Below are positions 1 to 10,401 of a stretch of 64,000 nt of DNA, piece by piece. The position numbers and the translations under genes were made by a program. The number at the start of each line of letters is the position of its first letter. Positions within the stretch are counted from its first letter, which is position 1. The stretch comes from OCS155 cluster bacterium AG-426-D23 (lineage in GTDB: Bacteria > Actinomycetota > Acidimicrobiia > Actinomarinales > Actinomarinaceae). The stretch is taken from assembly GCA_003213165.1 (NCBI GenBank), contig QCNO01000001.1, positions 1 through 64,000 on the forward strand, in the 5' to 3' direction. Under the pieces are notes generated by a model, which searched no databases, was not told the origin of the DNA, and was given only the letters and a program-made list of their open reading frames with translations.

Positions 1-867
1 AATATTGATTTGAATAATGTAGTTGGTACAGGTCAAAATGGAAGAATAAAAAGAGAAGATATTGAAAATTACATTTCATCGGGAAATCAAGGCTCTACTA
101 CATCAACTATATCAGAGGATTCAATCAAGAAAGAAACTACTCAATCAGCTGATAAAAATAAATCAATATCTAGATTGAGAAAAAGAATCGCAGAAAATAT
201 GGTTTTATCAAAACAAACATCTGCTCATGTAATGACTTCTATCGAAGTAGATTATGAAAATGTTGAAACAATCAGATCAAAACAAAAAGTTAAATTTAAA
301 GAAGAAAATGGTTTTTCGCTAACCTATTTGCCATTCATTTCATTAGCAACAATTTCTGCATTAAGAGAATTCCCATCCGTCAATAGTTCTTTTGACATAG
401 AGAAAGGCATTCATGATATTCATAGTCATGTAAACCTTGGTATTGCTGTCGATTTAAATCAAGAAGGGTTATTGGTTGGAACTATAGCAGAAGCTGATTC
501 CTTCAACTTAAAAGGATTAGCAAGAAAAATTTCAGAAACATCAAGGTTATTAAGAGATGGTAAGTATGGTTTAGAGGATGTAACAGGAAGTACTTTTACA
601 ATATCAAACAATGGTTCATTTAACTCTTTCATCACATCACCAATAATAAATCAACCAAATGTAGCTATTTTATCAACAGAATCTGTCAAGAAACGACCTG
701 TAGTAATACAATCACAAGATGGTTCTGATTCAATAGCTATAAGACATACAGGAGTTTTAAGTTTAACTTGGGACCATCGAGTATTTGATGGTTCTATTGC
801 TTTGTTATTTTTAAATCATATAAAGGATAAATTAGAAAACCCTGATTGGTCACAGGGATTAGATTGA
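1..867 (+). CDS. 2-oxo acid dehydrogenase E2 component (dihydrolipoamide acyltransferase), 5'-truncated by window edge
   Basis: Frame open from base 1: NIDLNNVVGTGQNGRIKREDIENYI (E3-binding domain) followed by catalytic domain ending in DHRVFDG. Confidence 0.9.
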   Translation, partial: NIDLNNVVGTGQNGRIKREDIENYISSGNQGSTTSTISEDSIKKETTQSADKNKSISRLRKRIAENMVLSKQTSAHVMTSIEVDYENVETIRSKQKVKFKEENGFSLTYLPFISLATISALREFPSVNSSFDIEKGIHDIHSHVNLGIAVDLNQEGLLVGTIAEADSFNLKGLARKISETSRLLRDGKYGLEDVTGSTFTISNNGSFNSFITSPIINQPNVAILSTESVKKRPVVIQSQDGSDSIAIRHTGVLSLTWDHRVFDGSIALLFLNHIKDKLENPDWSQGLD

Positions 868-2492
868 GAGATTTAAATATACGATGGTTGGGTAAATTAC
901 CTTATTCTGAAGCTTATGATTTACAGCTCGGATTACATAGATCAGTCTCACAAGAAGAATCGAAAGATGATTACCTTCTCTTATTAGAGCATAATAATGT
1001 AATTACATCCGGCAGGTCCAGCAAAGAAAATAATTTACTAGCTTCAAAAGGTCAACTACATGAACTTGGGATTGAGTATTTTGAAACTGATAGAGGCGGT
1101 GATATCACTTATCATGGAGACGGACAATTAATTGGATATCCAATAATTCGGCTTTCTGATCCTAAGAAAGTTATTCCATTTGTTCGAAACATAGAAAATG
1201 TAATAATTGATTCGTTAAGAAAATTTAAAATAGATTCTTTTACTAAAGAAAATGATACAGGTGTTTGGACTGCAAAAGGTAAAATTGCTTCTATAGGTAT
1301 TAAAGTCAGTAAATGGTCAACATACCATGGTTTTTCACTGAATATTTTTGATTCATTAGAGGGGTATCAATTAATTAACCCTTGTGGAAACCAATCAGAA
1401 CAAATTACATCCATTCACCAATTTAATCCAGATATATCATTTGAAGAAGTTGCGAGTGAAATATCAGATACCTTTGCAAAAGTTTTTAAATATACAAAGG
1501 TAGATAAACAGTTTTCTCAATTTACCCCTAGGCAACTAAAGAGAACTAAAGAATTCAATATTGATCAAATGGTTAAGGACGGAGTATTTAAAATAAACCA
1601 AAATAAAATCCCAGTGACTGTTAGAGGTGTTTTGCCAAGTGAACCTACAAGACCTGAATGGATGAAAGTTAAGGCAAATTTGGGAAGTGATTATGTTTCA
1701 CTAAAAAATTTATTAAGTGAAAAAAAATTAAATACTGTATGTGAGGAAGCTTCATGCCCAAATATATATGAATGCTGGTCAATGGGAACTGCGACTTTTA
1801 TGATTATGGGTGACGTTTGTACTCGTGCATGTGGTTTTTGTGATGTAAAAACTGGTAAGCCTGGTGAACTTGACTTAGGAGAACCACTTAGAGTTGCAGA
1901 AAGTGTCCAAGCAATGAATCTCACTCACGCTGTAATTACGTCAGTCAATCGAGATGATCTTCAAGATGGAGGGTCCATGTTTTTTGCTGATACGATTAGA
2001 GCTGTTAAAGAGAAAAATAGTAATTGTGATGTTGAAGTATTAGTTCCTGATTTTAAAGGCTTGAGAACAGCAATACAAAATATAATTGATGCATCCCCAG
2101 AGGTTTTTAATCATAATTTAGAAACTGTACCGAGACTTCAAAGAGAGATTCGAACGGCTGCATCTTACGGAAGATCTCTTTCCCTACTTGAGTATGTAAA
2201 AAAACAGGGATTTATGGGTAAAACTAAAACTGGTTTAATTGTAGGGATGGGAGAGACTAAAGAAGAAGTTATATCAGTATTAAAAGATTTATCAAAAATT
2301 GAAGTGGATATTGTCACTATTGGTCAATACTTAAGGCCAACTGCAAAGCATAGACCAATAGACAGATATGCAACGATTGAGGAATTTGAAGATTATAAGA
2401 TCATTGGTGAATCATATGGCATTCCACATGTTGAATCTGGACCACTCGTTAGGTCCTCATATCATGCAAAAGATTCTTTTGCCTCTGCATAG
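864..2492 (+). CDS. Fused octanoyltransferase (LipB) - lipoyl synthase (LipA)
   Basis: N-terminal LipB motifs RGGDITYHGDGQLIGYP, KIASIGIKV, NPCGN; C-terminal LipA motifs CEEASCPNIYEC, CTRACGFC, RSSYHA in one uninterrupted frame. Probable TTG start at 864 overlaps the E2 stop; the track start is 846. Confidence 0.92.
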   Translation: MRDLNIRWLGKLPYSEAYDLQLGLHRSVSQEESKDDYLLLLEHNNVITSGRSSKENNLLASKGQLHELGIEYFETDRGGDITYHGDGQLIGYPIIRLSDPKKVIPFVRNIENVIIDSLRKFKIDSFTKENDTGVWTAKGKIASIGIKVSKWSTYHGFSLNIFDSLEGYQLINPCGNQSEQITSIHQFNPDISFEEVASEISDTFAKVFKYTKVDKQFSQFTPRQLKRTKEFNIDQMVKDGVFKINQNKIPVTVRGVLPSEPTRPEWMKVKANLGSDYVSLKNLLSEKKLNTVCEEASCPNIYECWSMGTATFMIMGDVCTRACGFCDVKTGKPGELDLGEPLRVAESVQAMNLTHAVITSVNRDDLQDGGSMFFADTIRAVKEKNSNCDVEVLVPDFKGLRTAIQNIIDASPEVFNHNLETVPRLQREIRTAASYGRSLSLLEYVKKQGFMGKTKTGLIVGMGETKEEVISVLKDLSKIEVDIVTIGQYLRPTAKHRPIDRYATIEEFEDYKIIGESYGIPHVESGPLVRSSYHAKDSFASA

Positions 2493-2511
2493 ATTCTTAT
2501 ATACTTAATCT

Positions 2512-4422
2512 GTGTTCGATAATGTAACTAAATCCATAAGAGTACTTTCTGCTGGTAGTGTAGAAAAAGCAAATTCTGGGCATCCTGGTATGCCATTAGG
2601 AATGGCAGATGTAGGAACTGTTCTTTACAAAAATTTTCTAAAAGTTTCTAACGATTGCCCAAGCTGGATTAATAGAGACAGATTTGTATTAAGTGCCGGA
2701 CATGGATCTGCATTGTTATATAGCCTATTGCATTTTAATGGATTCGATATATCAATAAATGACATGAAAATCTTTAGACAATTGAAATCAAAAACACCTG
2801 GGCATCCTGAGTTAGACACAAAATTAGGAATTGACATAACAACAGGTCCACTAGGACAAGGTTTTGCAACTGGAGTTGGACTAGCTTTAGCAGAATCATA
2901 TCTTTCAAATACATTCGGAGATAAAATTATTAATCATTTTACTTACGGAATTGTATCAGATGGGGACTTGATGGAAGGATTGTCTCAGGAGGCAGCAGAA
3001 CTTGCTGCTTTATGGGGATTAGGAAAATTAATTTATATATTTGACGATAACAATATTTCAATTGATGGAAATGTAGACAAGGTGTCAGTAACTAATCAGA
3101 AAACAAAATTTGAATCTTTTGGCTGGGATGTTCAATCTATAGATGGTCATAATGAGAATGAAATAATCAAGGCGGTAAACATTGCAAAAGCCAACACATC
3201 TCAACCTTCTTTAATTATTGCTAAGTCCACAATTGGTAAATTCTCACCTAATAAAGAAAATACAAGTGGTGTACACGGTTCACCACTTGGTGAGGAAGAA
3301 ATGAAACAATTTTTAGAAAACCTAGCCTGGTCGGCTGATCCTTTTGAACACCCAAAGTCAGTATATGAATATTTTGATGAGAAAAGACAAATAGATAATG
3401 AAGAATATAAAAAATGGAAACAAGAACTTGAAAAAAAATTATTGGAAGATTCAGAATTTAAACTTTTATGGGATCAATTTAACAAAAAAAACATAGCGAA
3501 TATCAATACAGCACTTAGTGGCAAGAAAGCAACACGTGTAGCTGGTAGTGAAGTCCTAAAAGAAATTGGTAAGTTTAATAAATTTATATTAGGTGGGTCA
3601 GCAGACTTAGCAGCATCAACAAAGCAAATTATTTCAGATGCAGTTTATTCATCTGACAATCAAACTGGACAAGTTCTTGAATATGGAGTCAGGGAACATG
3701 CTATGGCTGCGATTACTAACGGCATAACCCTCCACAGTTCATTAGTTGGGTTTGGGTCAACATTTTTGGTATTTTCAGATTATATGAGGCCAAGCATAAG
3801 GCTTGCTGCATTAATGGAACTAAACTCTGTTTTTATATTTACCCATGACTCCATTTATCTGGGAGAAGATGGACCTACACACCAACCAGTAGAGCATCTT
3901 ATGTCACTAAGACTTATACCAGGTGTTGACGTGATAAGACCTTCGAACAGTGAAGAAATAGTATATTCATATCAATACATTTTCTCAAAAACTAATAACC
4001 CTAAAGTTTTAGTTTTAACAAGACAAAATATTGACTATTTAGATACAAACGCTTCTTATGAAGATTTTAAAAAAGGGTATTATGAATTAGCTCATGGAAC
4101 TGATGCGACAATTTTTGCTTCGGGGTCAGAAGTTAATCTTGCTGTGGAAGTTAGTAAGTTGTTAAAAGGAAAATCAATACAGATAATTAGTACTCCAATA
4201 CTTAATAAATTGAAACCAGAGATAATCGACTCTCTATGTATTAATAATAAAGTTTTCACTATTGAGTTAGGAAGATCGATAGGCTGGCAAGACTATGTAG
4301 GACCAGTAACAAAAAGTTTTAGTATAGATTCCTTTGGGGCTTCAGCGCCAATTAATCAGTTAGAAGATAATTTCAACATGGAAGCAAAAAAAATATCTCA
4401 GCAGATTTTAGATCTAATATAA
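2512..4422 (+). CDS. tkt: Transketolase
   Basis: GHPGMPLGMADVG, TGPLGQGFATGVG, GDGDLMEG-like (SDGDLMEG), GVREHAM motifs; GTG start. Confidence 0.95.
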   Translation: MFDNVTKSIRVLSAGSVEKANSGHPGMPLGMADVGTVLYKNFLKVSNDCPSWINRDRFVLSAGHGSALLYSLLHFNGFDISINDMKIFRQLKSKTPGHPELDTKLGIDITTGPLGQGFATGVGLALAESYLSNTFGDKIINHFTYGIVSDGDLMEGLSQEAAELAALWGLGKLIYIFDDNNISIDGNVDKVSVTNQKTKFESFGWDVQSIDGHNENEIIKAVNIAKANTSQPSLIIAKSTIGKFSPNKENTSGVHGSPLGEEEMKQFLENLAWSADPFEHPKSVYEYFDEKRQIDNEEYKKWKQELEKKLLEDSEFKLLWDQFNKKNIANINTALSGKKATRVAGSEVLKEIGKFNKFILGGSADLAASTKQIISDAVYSSDNQTGQVLEYGVREHAMAAITNGITLHSSLVGFGSTFLVFSDYMRPSIRLAALMELNSVFIFTHDSIYLGEDGPTHQPVEHLMSLRLIPGVDVIRPSNSEEIVYSYQYIFSKTNNPKVLVLTRQNIDYLDTNASYEDFKKGYYELAHGTDATIFASGSEVNLAVEVSKLLKGKSIQIISTPILNKLKPEIIDSLCINNKVFTIELGRSIGWQDYVGPVTKSFSIDSFGASAPINQLEDNFNMEAKKISQQILDLI

Positions 4423-4423
4423 A

Positions 4424-7393
4424 TTAACAACCTGTATAAGATCGCATAGCGGATTTCGTCCTATTTCCAGCCACACCATCAGGTATTAAACCGACTTTTC
4501 TTTGAAATGCTTTTATGGCTTCTTTTGTATAAGAACCCATTTCTCCATCAATTATTCCAGGATTAAATCCGTTATTTGAGAGATATGTTTGGATATCTGC
4601 AACTGAATCTAATTTGGCTCCGGTATTATCTCTTGCATTACAAACATTAGTACTTCTGCAACCTGTATAAGCACGCATTGCACTTTTGGTTTTATTACCA
4701 ACGATTCCATCTGCTAAAAGGCCACTTTCTTTTTGGAATGCGATAACAGCATTTTTAGTTTTTGGCCCACTTTGTCCATCAATTGGACCAGGATTGAAAC
4801 CATTATTCGATAAGAATTGTTGTACATCTAATATTGAATTTATAACCAAACTTGAATTGTCTTTGGGAACACATGCATCGTTACCTGCATTCGGATTTGA
4901 AACTGCAGTTGCACTAGCATCTTCAACTTCCGAACCATTTGCAGACCACCCTTCTTGGAAAGGATTTGAATTAAATGTATCACTTGAAATTAAAGATTTA
5001 TTTACCATTTGGTTCACTATGTACGCAACTTCACCTATTGATATTTTTCTACTTGGACAAAATTTATCTTGCAGAGAACTACAAGCTGGAATAACATCAT
5101 TTGCAGCCAAAACATTAATTTCATTTGTCCATTTACTTGCACCCTCATCAGAGTATTTATCTATTGCTCCTGATAAATTTGTTGTAGATCCTGCTGTAAT
5201 GGCTTTGACAAGCATACATGCAAACTGATCTCTAGATATGGTTTCTGTTGGTTGAAACTGGAATGGGCTGCCTATACATACTTGTATTCCATAATAAGGT
5301 ATGCCATTAATTGCTTTTTGAAAAATGCTTTGATCATCATCACTGTATGCATTTGGTGCATCTAATGAAATTCCTCCGATAACTGTGACCACAGCAGCTG
5401 CTTCTTCTCTTGTCATAGTTTTAGCCTGACAAGCTGATGAAGTTTCAGTGCAGTTATTTAACAATCCAGCTCCAGATAAATAATTTAATCCTGCTGTAGA
5501 AGTTGCATACTGAGCAACATCGCCAGTAGTGCTTGTAACACTTGTACCATTAGTAGAAGTAGTGGGCGAAGTGTTAACTGTTACTGGTCCAACTGAAAGG
5601 TTTGACACATCTGATTGACTGGATGTTTTAAAATAATGAGAGGTAAATCCTAATTGAGATTTAATATTTCTTCCTGATTTTGTGACAGTTTTTGAAGAAC
5701 CATTTCTAAAACCTTTCATTGTTACTTCAATAGCCGCCCCAGATTCTGCCACGGATGAAATATATATATCTGTGATTGAATCAAAACAAGGAATGTCTCC
5801 ACACAGTATGTTTTTGGATAATTGATAAGTTGAGAAGTCATAAGACCATGCAGCTTTTGGATTTCCTACTCTGTTGTCAACTGACCAAGGATCATCAACT
5901 GTTTGAAGATATGGCCACGCAGTGGCAGAACCAAATCCAACTGCATTATTATTTGTTTTTCCACCAGTAGATGAAGAGTAGAACGCTTGAATTACAGAGC
6001 TTTGAGTGTAACCACCAGAGTATGTTATCACTTTTCCTGATGTGTTATTTACAGCTTGAACCCAATTAGGACCAGCTATTTCCTTTAAATACCCATAATA
6101 GTATTGACTTGATGCGGTTGAACCAATATGACACCAACAATATGCTTGCCTAGATGTAGATAAGCCCGCGTTCAGATCTGTAGATTGAGCTGGTATATTT
6201 TGTTTTAAATATTGATAAACTGCATAACTCCTACCAACAAGTGCTTGAGCTTCTAATGCTTTCACATTCCAGTGCGATGGCATTTCTGCAAGTCCATATA
6301 AATACTTTTCTATATTTACTGATAAAACAACATGAAATCCTGAAGAGACATTTTGTGAACGTAATTTAAGTACACCATGTTTGTGTTCACGAGGCCCAAC
6401 TCTAATTCTTCCACCGTCAGACCAACTGATACCAATATTACAACTAGCTGTTGTTCTATTAACAAGAGGATGACCATTAAAGTAGCATCCATTTCCATTT
6501 GAAATTACATTAACTGTTGCCCCACCACTTATTTTTAGCGGTCCAAATATAGATTCACATGAGCCATCTAAACTTGCCTCGGACTTGATTTTATTTAATG
6601 TTTCAGTATCAATACTCCCTGACTGACTCAGGCCAACGGATGCTTGGTAATTTTTTAAAGCATTTGATGTTTTATCACCAAAAGCACCGTCAACAGGACC
6701 GGGTTCGAAGCCTCTAGAAGTTAAGAATACTTGAACTCCTGCCACATCAGAAAGTCCATCTTGGCAAATAGAGAGTGTAGGTGGACTAGATGAAGGAAGT
6801 GTAGTCAGATTTATACTCCTAGCATTTCTTGCTAGACCAACCCACAAAGAATTGTTATCAGTTGCAATATCTGGAGATGATAAGTTAATTTCAGATAGTT
6901 TTTTTACGGTAGTGTCTTTGAAGTAATAATCAACAACCTCAGTAGATGTACATGAACTAGTATTATTGCAAAAACTTGCACCAAGTTCTGTTAAACCCTT
7001 GGCACCATATTGGCTAAGTCCAACACCATGACCCCAACCACTACCAGTGAAAGTAAAAGACACTGTACTATATGCTCTCATTGCTTGTTTTGTTGCTGGA
7101 CCAACAACGCCATCAGGTGTCAAACCAACTGATTTTTGAAAAGTTATAATTGCATTATTAGTTCTTGAGCCACTCAAGCCATCAATTGGTCCAGGATTAA
7201 ACCCATTACAACTAAGAAATGTTTGAATATCAAAGAGATTATCAAGCGGAGCCACTGCATTATCCACGCAGAACATATTTGAGTCATTTTTAATTTCAAA
7301 TGCTTTTGCTTCTTCTTCTGGTGATAGAACTAATGCGAAAGCTATTAAAAACGCAAAAATATAACTAAATTTCTTTAATAACCCCTGTTTCAT
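4424..7393 (-). CDS. Secreted SpoIID/LytB-domain protein with four peptidoglycan-binding repeats and an SLH-like region
   Basis: FTGSGWGHGVGLSQYGAKG and SpoIID core; four repeats of type DIQTFLSxNGFNPGPIDGxxGxxTxxAIxxFQ...GLxPDGVxGxxTKxAMRAY; SLH-like MTREEAAAVV.../ISRDQFACMLVKAI; N-terminal signal peptide. Confidence 0.85.
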   Translation of the reverse strand: MKQGLLKKFSYIFAFLIAFALVLSPEEEAKAFEIKNDSNMFCVDNAVAPLDNLFDIQTFLSCNGFNPGPIDGLSGSRTNNAIITFQKSVGLTPDGVVGPATKQAMRAYSTVSFTFTGSGWGHGVGLSQYGAKGLTELGASFCNNTSSCTSTEVVDYYFKDTTVKKLSEINLSSPDIATDNNSLWVGLARNARSINLTTLPSSSPPTLSICQDGLSDVAGVQVFLTSRGFEPGPVDGAFGDKTSNALKNYQASVGLSQSGSIDTETLNKIKSEASLDGSCESIFGPLKISGGATVNVISNGNGCYFNGHPLVNRTTASCNIGISWSDGGRIRVGPREHKHGVLKLRSQNVSSGFHVVLSVNIEKYLYGLAEMPSHWNVKALEAQALVGRSYAVYQYLKQNIPAQSTDLNAGLSTSRQAYCWCHIGSTASSQYYYGYLKEIAGPNWVQAVNNTSGKVITYSGGYTQSSVIQAFYSSSTGGKTNNNAVGFGSATAWPYLQTVDDPWSVDNRVGNPKAAWSYDFSTYQLSKNILCGDIPCFDSITDIYISSVAESGAAIEVTMKGFRNGSSKTVTKSGRNIKSQLGFTSHYFKTSSQSDVSNLSVGPVTVNTSPTTSTNGTSVTSTTGDVAQYATSTAGLNYLSGAGLLNNCTETSSACQAKTMTREEAAAVVTVIGGISLDAPNAYSDDDQSIFQKAINGIPYYGIQVCIGSPFQFQPTETISRDQFACMLVKAITAGSTTNLSGAIDKYSDEGASKWTNEINVLAANDVIPACSSLQDKFCPSRKISIGEVAYIVNQMVNKSLISSDTFNSNPFQEGWSANGSEVEDASATAVSNPNAGNDACVPKDNSSLVINSILDVQQFLSNNGFNPGPIDGQSGPKTKNAVIAFQKESGLLADGIVGNKTKSAMRAYTGCRSTNVCNARDNTGAKLDSVADIQTYLSNNGFNPGIIDGEMGSYTKEAIKAFQRKVGLIPDGVAGNRTKSAMRSYTGC

Positions 7394-7423
7394 GTAATCA
7401 TTGTAGATAAATTGATATTTTTA

Positions 7424-7804
7424 TCATAATCCCGCATTATTTTTCCAATTTCTAAACATACTTAATCCATAAGTAAAGAAAAGGTAAATGATAAAAATTC
7501 CATAAGTTAATGGAAATAACTTTCCTGCAAATTCAGGAAAAATCACTGGGGGTAAAAATAATAAAGAAAAAGACATCAATAATCCTAAGATTTTATTTTT
7601 ATCTAATGCATCAAGACAAATTGAAAATAATATTAAATACATTACAAATGTCAGAAAAAATTCAGGTGAAAAAAAGTTAATTGAACTACTTTCTTCAAGA
7701 AAATAAATTATTCCAATAAAAGCAAAACTTAATAATGTGGCTTTTTTGAAATTTTTTTTCAATATCAATAAAAACATATATATTATTGTAAAGAATATAT
7801 GCAA
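7424..7804 (-). CDS. Small multi-pass membrane protein, unknown function
   Basis: 126 aa, strongly hydrophobic segments; TTG start. Confidence 0.6.
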   Translation of the reverse strand: MHIFFTIIYMFLLILKKNFKKATLLSFAFIGIIYFLEESSSINFFSPEFFLTFVMYLILFSICLDALDKNKILGLLMSFSLLFLPPVIFPEFAGKLFPLTYGIFIIYLFFTYGLSMFRNWKNNAGL

Positions 7805-8461
7805 TTGAGTCAGTTTACCTACATCTTTTTAACACTATGTGTACCATTTTTTGCTTATATCATTAAAAGCACTGAACCGAAAAAGGGTTTTAGTATTCTA
7901 TTTTCTGCAGTGATTGCAATGAATATTTTTCTTTATATGAATCAATTTTCTTATATTGGAGCATTTTTTCTCGCAATGTATCTTAATTTCTTTAAAAGGT
8001 CAGAAAAATTTTATCTTCTACTGCTTAGCTTTATTAGTTTTTTAGTTGGAGCTTTCACTTTGGTAGGCCAAACCTTATTTATGTCTGCATTGCCAATAAT
8101 GATGGTATCTTCTGTATTTTCTTTAATGATGATAGGACATTGGTTTTTGGTAGATCCTACAATAAGCAGGGATGGCATGAAAAACACAGCCTTATTCTCC
8201 ACCTATTTATCAATTGGAATTTCAATTCTGGTATTTTCTGGTTTGTACGAGAGTTCATCAAGTTTATTTAATTTAATTTCTACAAATATGATTGATAATA
8301 TCATTATATTTTTATATTTATCTGCAGCAATACTGTCTTTTGGTTCATACAAATCTTTAAAAGAAACGTCTTATACAGGAGTAATGGCCAGTACAGGGCT
8401 GAGTTATCTATCATTAATCGTATCGATGGGTGCATCTGGTACATTAATACTTTCTATATAA
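7799..8461 (+). CDS. Multi-pass membrane protein, unknown function
   Basis: 220 aa, about 6-7 hydrophobic segments. Confidence 0.65.
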   Translation: MQLSQFTYIFLTLCVPFFAYIIKSTEPKKGFSILFSAVIAMNIFLYMNQFSYIGAFFLAMYLNFFKRSEKFYLLLLSFISFLVGAFTLVGQTLFMSALPIMMVSSVFSLMMIGHWFLVDPTISRDGMKNTALFSTYLSIGISILVFSGLYESSSSLFNLISTNMIDNIIIFLYLSAAILSFGSYKSLKETSYTGVMASTGLSYLSLIVSMGASGTLILSI

Positions 8462-8476
8462 CACTAATCTAAGAGT

Positions 8477-9019
8477 ATGAAAATTTATACAAAGAAAGGT
8501 GACAAAGGAGATACCAGTCTTCTATATGGCGATCAGGTCTCAAAAGATAATATTGCACCAGAAGCATACGGATCAGTTGACGAACTTGTTGCTGCACTTG
8601 GTTTGATTAGATGTGAAGATAAGTTACCAATTGAAGTGAAAGATACAACTCTTCGAATTCAGAGAGAATTATTTATTGTTGGTGCAGAGTTAGCAACAGA
8701 CAAAGAAAAGAGAAATAAATTAGAAGATGGTAAAACAAGGGTAACTGAATCTATGATTGAAACTCTTGAGAAAGATATCGACTTCCTTACTGAAAAAAAT
8801 GGTATACCTACGTATTTTGTTGTTCCTGGTGAAAATGTAATATCGGCAAAATTTGATTGGGCAAGGGTGGTTTCCAGAAGAGCTGAAAGGAAATGTGTTA
8901 CATGGTATAAAACTTTACAAATTGAAGACACAAAAGTTGTAACGTACCTGAACAGGTTGTCGGACTTTCTTTGGATGATGGCACGTGAATTTGAAGAAGA
9001 TTGGACACCAAGTAGCTAA
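8477..9019 (+). CDS. Cob(I)yrinic acid a,c-diamide / cob(I)alamin adenosyltransferase, PduO type
   Basis: MKIYTKKGDKGDTSLLYGDQVSKD...YGSVDELVAALGLIR; RVVSRRAERK and LNRLSDFLW motifs. Confidence 0.92.
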   Translation: MKIYTKKGDKGDTSLLYGDQVSKDNIAPEAYGSVDELVAALGLIRCEDKLPIEVKDTTLRIQRELFIVGAELATDKEKRNKLEDGKTRVTESMIETLEKDIDFLTEKNGIPTYFVVPGENVISAKFDWARVVSRRAERKCVTWYKTLQIEDTKVVTYLNRLSDFLWMMAREFEEDWTPSS

Positions 9020-10401
9020 TGAAAGAATTATCTATCTTTTTTGTAGACTCCATGAGTGAAAGTTTGTTGGATAACTTTAAAGATACTGAGCAAATAAAAG
9101 ATTATTTTGAAATTAATAAATTTAAAGCAAACAAAAAAGAAATATTGATTGTACCAAAACTCTATTTAAAAAATGAAATAGACGTGATTCTAGTGTCGAT
9201 AGATAATTCACTAAGCAAGAGTGAACTGTGTGAGCTCGGCTCTAAAGTAAGAAATAAAATTCCTTTTGATTGTAATATAAGCTACCTCTTCAGTCTAAAA
9301 ACAGAAGTTGATATTAATGAATTCACACTTGGGTTAATTCTATCAGGTTATAAATTTCAAAAATATGTTGAGAAAGACTCTGAAGAAAAAAATATTCAAT
9401 TTGATAAGTCTATAGATATAGATGAGCAACAATTTATCAGAGATTCAATCTATTTTGTTAGAGACCTAGTAAATTTACCAGCACTCGATAAAACGCCAGA
9501 TTATTTTATTGATAAAGTCAAAGAACTTATTGGTAGTGAAAAAATAAAATTAACTGTATTTGATAAGAAATGGTTATTGAAAGAAAATTTTGGTGGTGTA
9601 ATCGGTGTTTCTCAAGGTTCTGCAAAAGAGCCATATTTTTTAGTAGGGGAATACAACACAAGTGCAGATTTTCAAATAGCACTTATTGGCAAAGGTGTAC
9701 TTTTTGATTCAGGGGGGCTCTCACTAAAGTCTCCATCTGGAATGGAAACTATGAAAACAGATATGGCTGGTGCTGCAACTGCTTGGGCTGTTATAAAACT
9801 TGTGTCTTCATTAGGGTTAAACGTTGGTTTGAAAGTTTATACACCATTGGTAGAAAATATGCCAAGCAGTACAGCAATAAGACCTGGTGATGTTCTAAAA
9901 ATGAGAAATGGAAAAACTGTAGAAGTTTTAAATACTGATGCAGAAGGAAGATTAATAATGGCTGACGCCCTTGCTTTTGCTGCAGAAAAAAAACCAGATT
10001 TGATTTGCGATGTAGCAACGCTGACAGGTGCAGCGTATGTTGCATTGGGAGTTGATATAGGTGCCGTTATTTCAAATTCAGAAAAATACTCAGGTGAGTT
10101 CATAAAGTCTAATAAAAATCAAGTTGAGTCTTATCACGAACTTCCATTGTTCCAAGGCTATAAATCTTTAATAAAATCAAGTATTGCAGACATGAAAAAT
10201 ACAGGAGGAAGATTTGGAGGAGCAATAACTGCTGCATTAATACTTGAAGAGTTTGTTGATGAAACTCCTTGGGTACATTTGGACATAGCTGGTCCGGCAA
10301 GAGCGCGAAGTGGTTCAGCTTTAAACCCAGAAGGCGGTACCGGTTTCGGAGTTATTGGTTTTCTAAATTTCTTTAAATTATTGTCTAAGAATTATCAGTA
10401 A
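9019..10401 (+). CDS. pepA: Leucyl aminopeptidase (M17)
   Basis: GKGVLFDSGGLSLKSPSGMETMKTDMAGAA and NTDAEGRLIMADAL motifs. Confidence 0.93.
   Translation: MKELSIFFVDSMSESLLDNFKDTEQIKDYFEINKFKANKKEILIVPKLYLKNEIDVILVSIDNSLSKSELCELGSKVRNKIPFDCNISYLFSLKTEVDINEFTLGLILSGYKFQKYVEKDSEEKNIQFDKSIDIDEQQFIRDSIYFVRDLVNLPALDKTPDYFIDKVKELIGSEKIKLTVFDKKWLLKENFGGVIGVSQGSAKEPYFLVGEYNTSADFQIALIGKGVLFDSGGLSLKSPSGMETMKTDMAGAATAWAVIKLVSSLGLNVGLKVYTPLVENMPSSTAIRPGDVLKMRNGKTVEVLNTDAEGRLIMADALAFAAEKKPDLICDVATLTGAAYVALGVDIGAVISNSEKYSGEFIKSNKNQVESYHELPLFQGYKSLIKSSIADMKNTGGRFGGAITAALILEEFVDETPWVHLDIAGPARARSGSALNPEGGTGFGVIGFLNFFKLLSKNYQ

Noticed and set aside
4686-5228. 180-aa plus-strand ORF antisense to the SpoIID gene
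   Set aside because: Shadow ORF opposite conserved PG-binding/SLH coding sequence; no recognisable domain.
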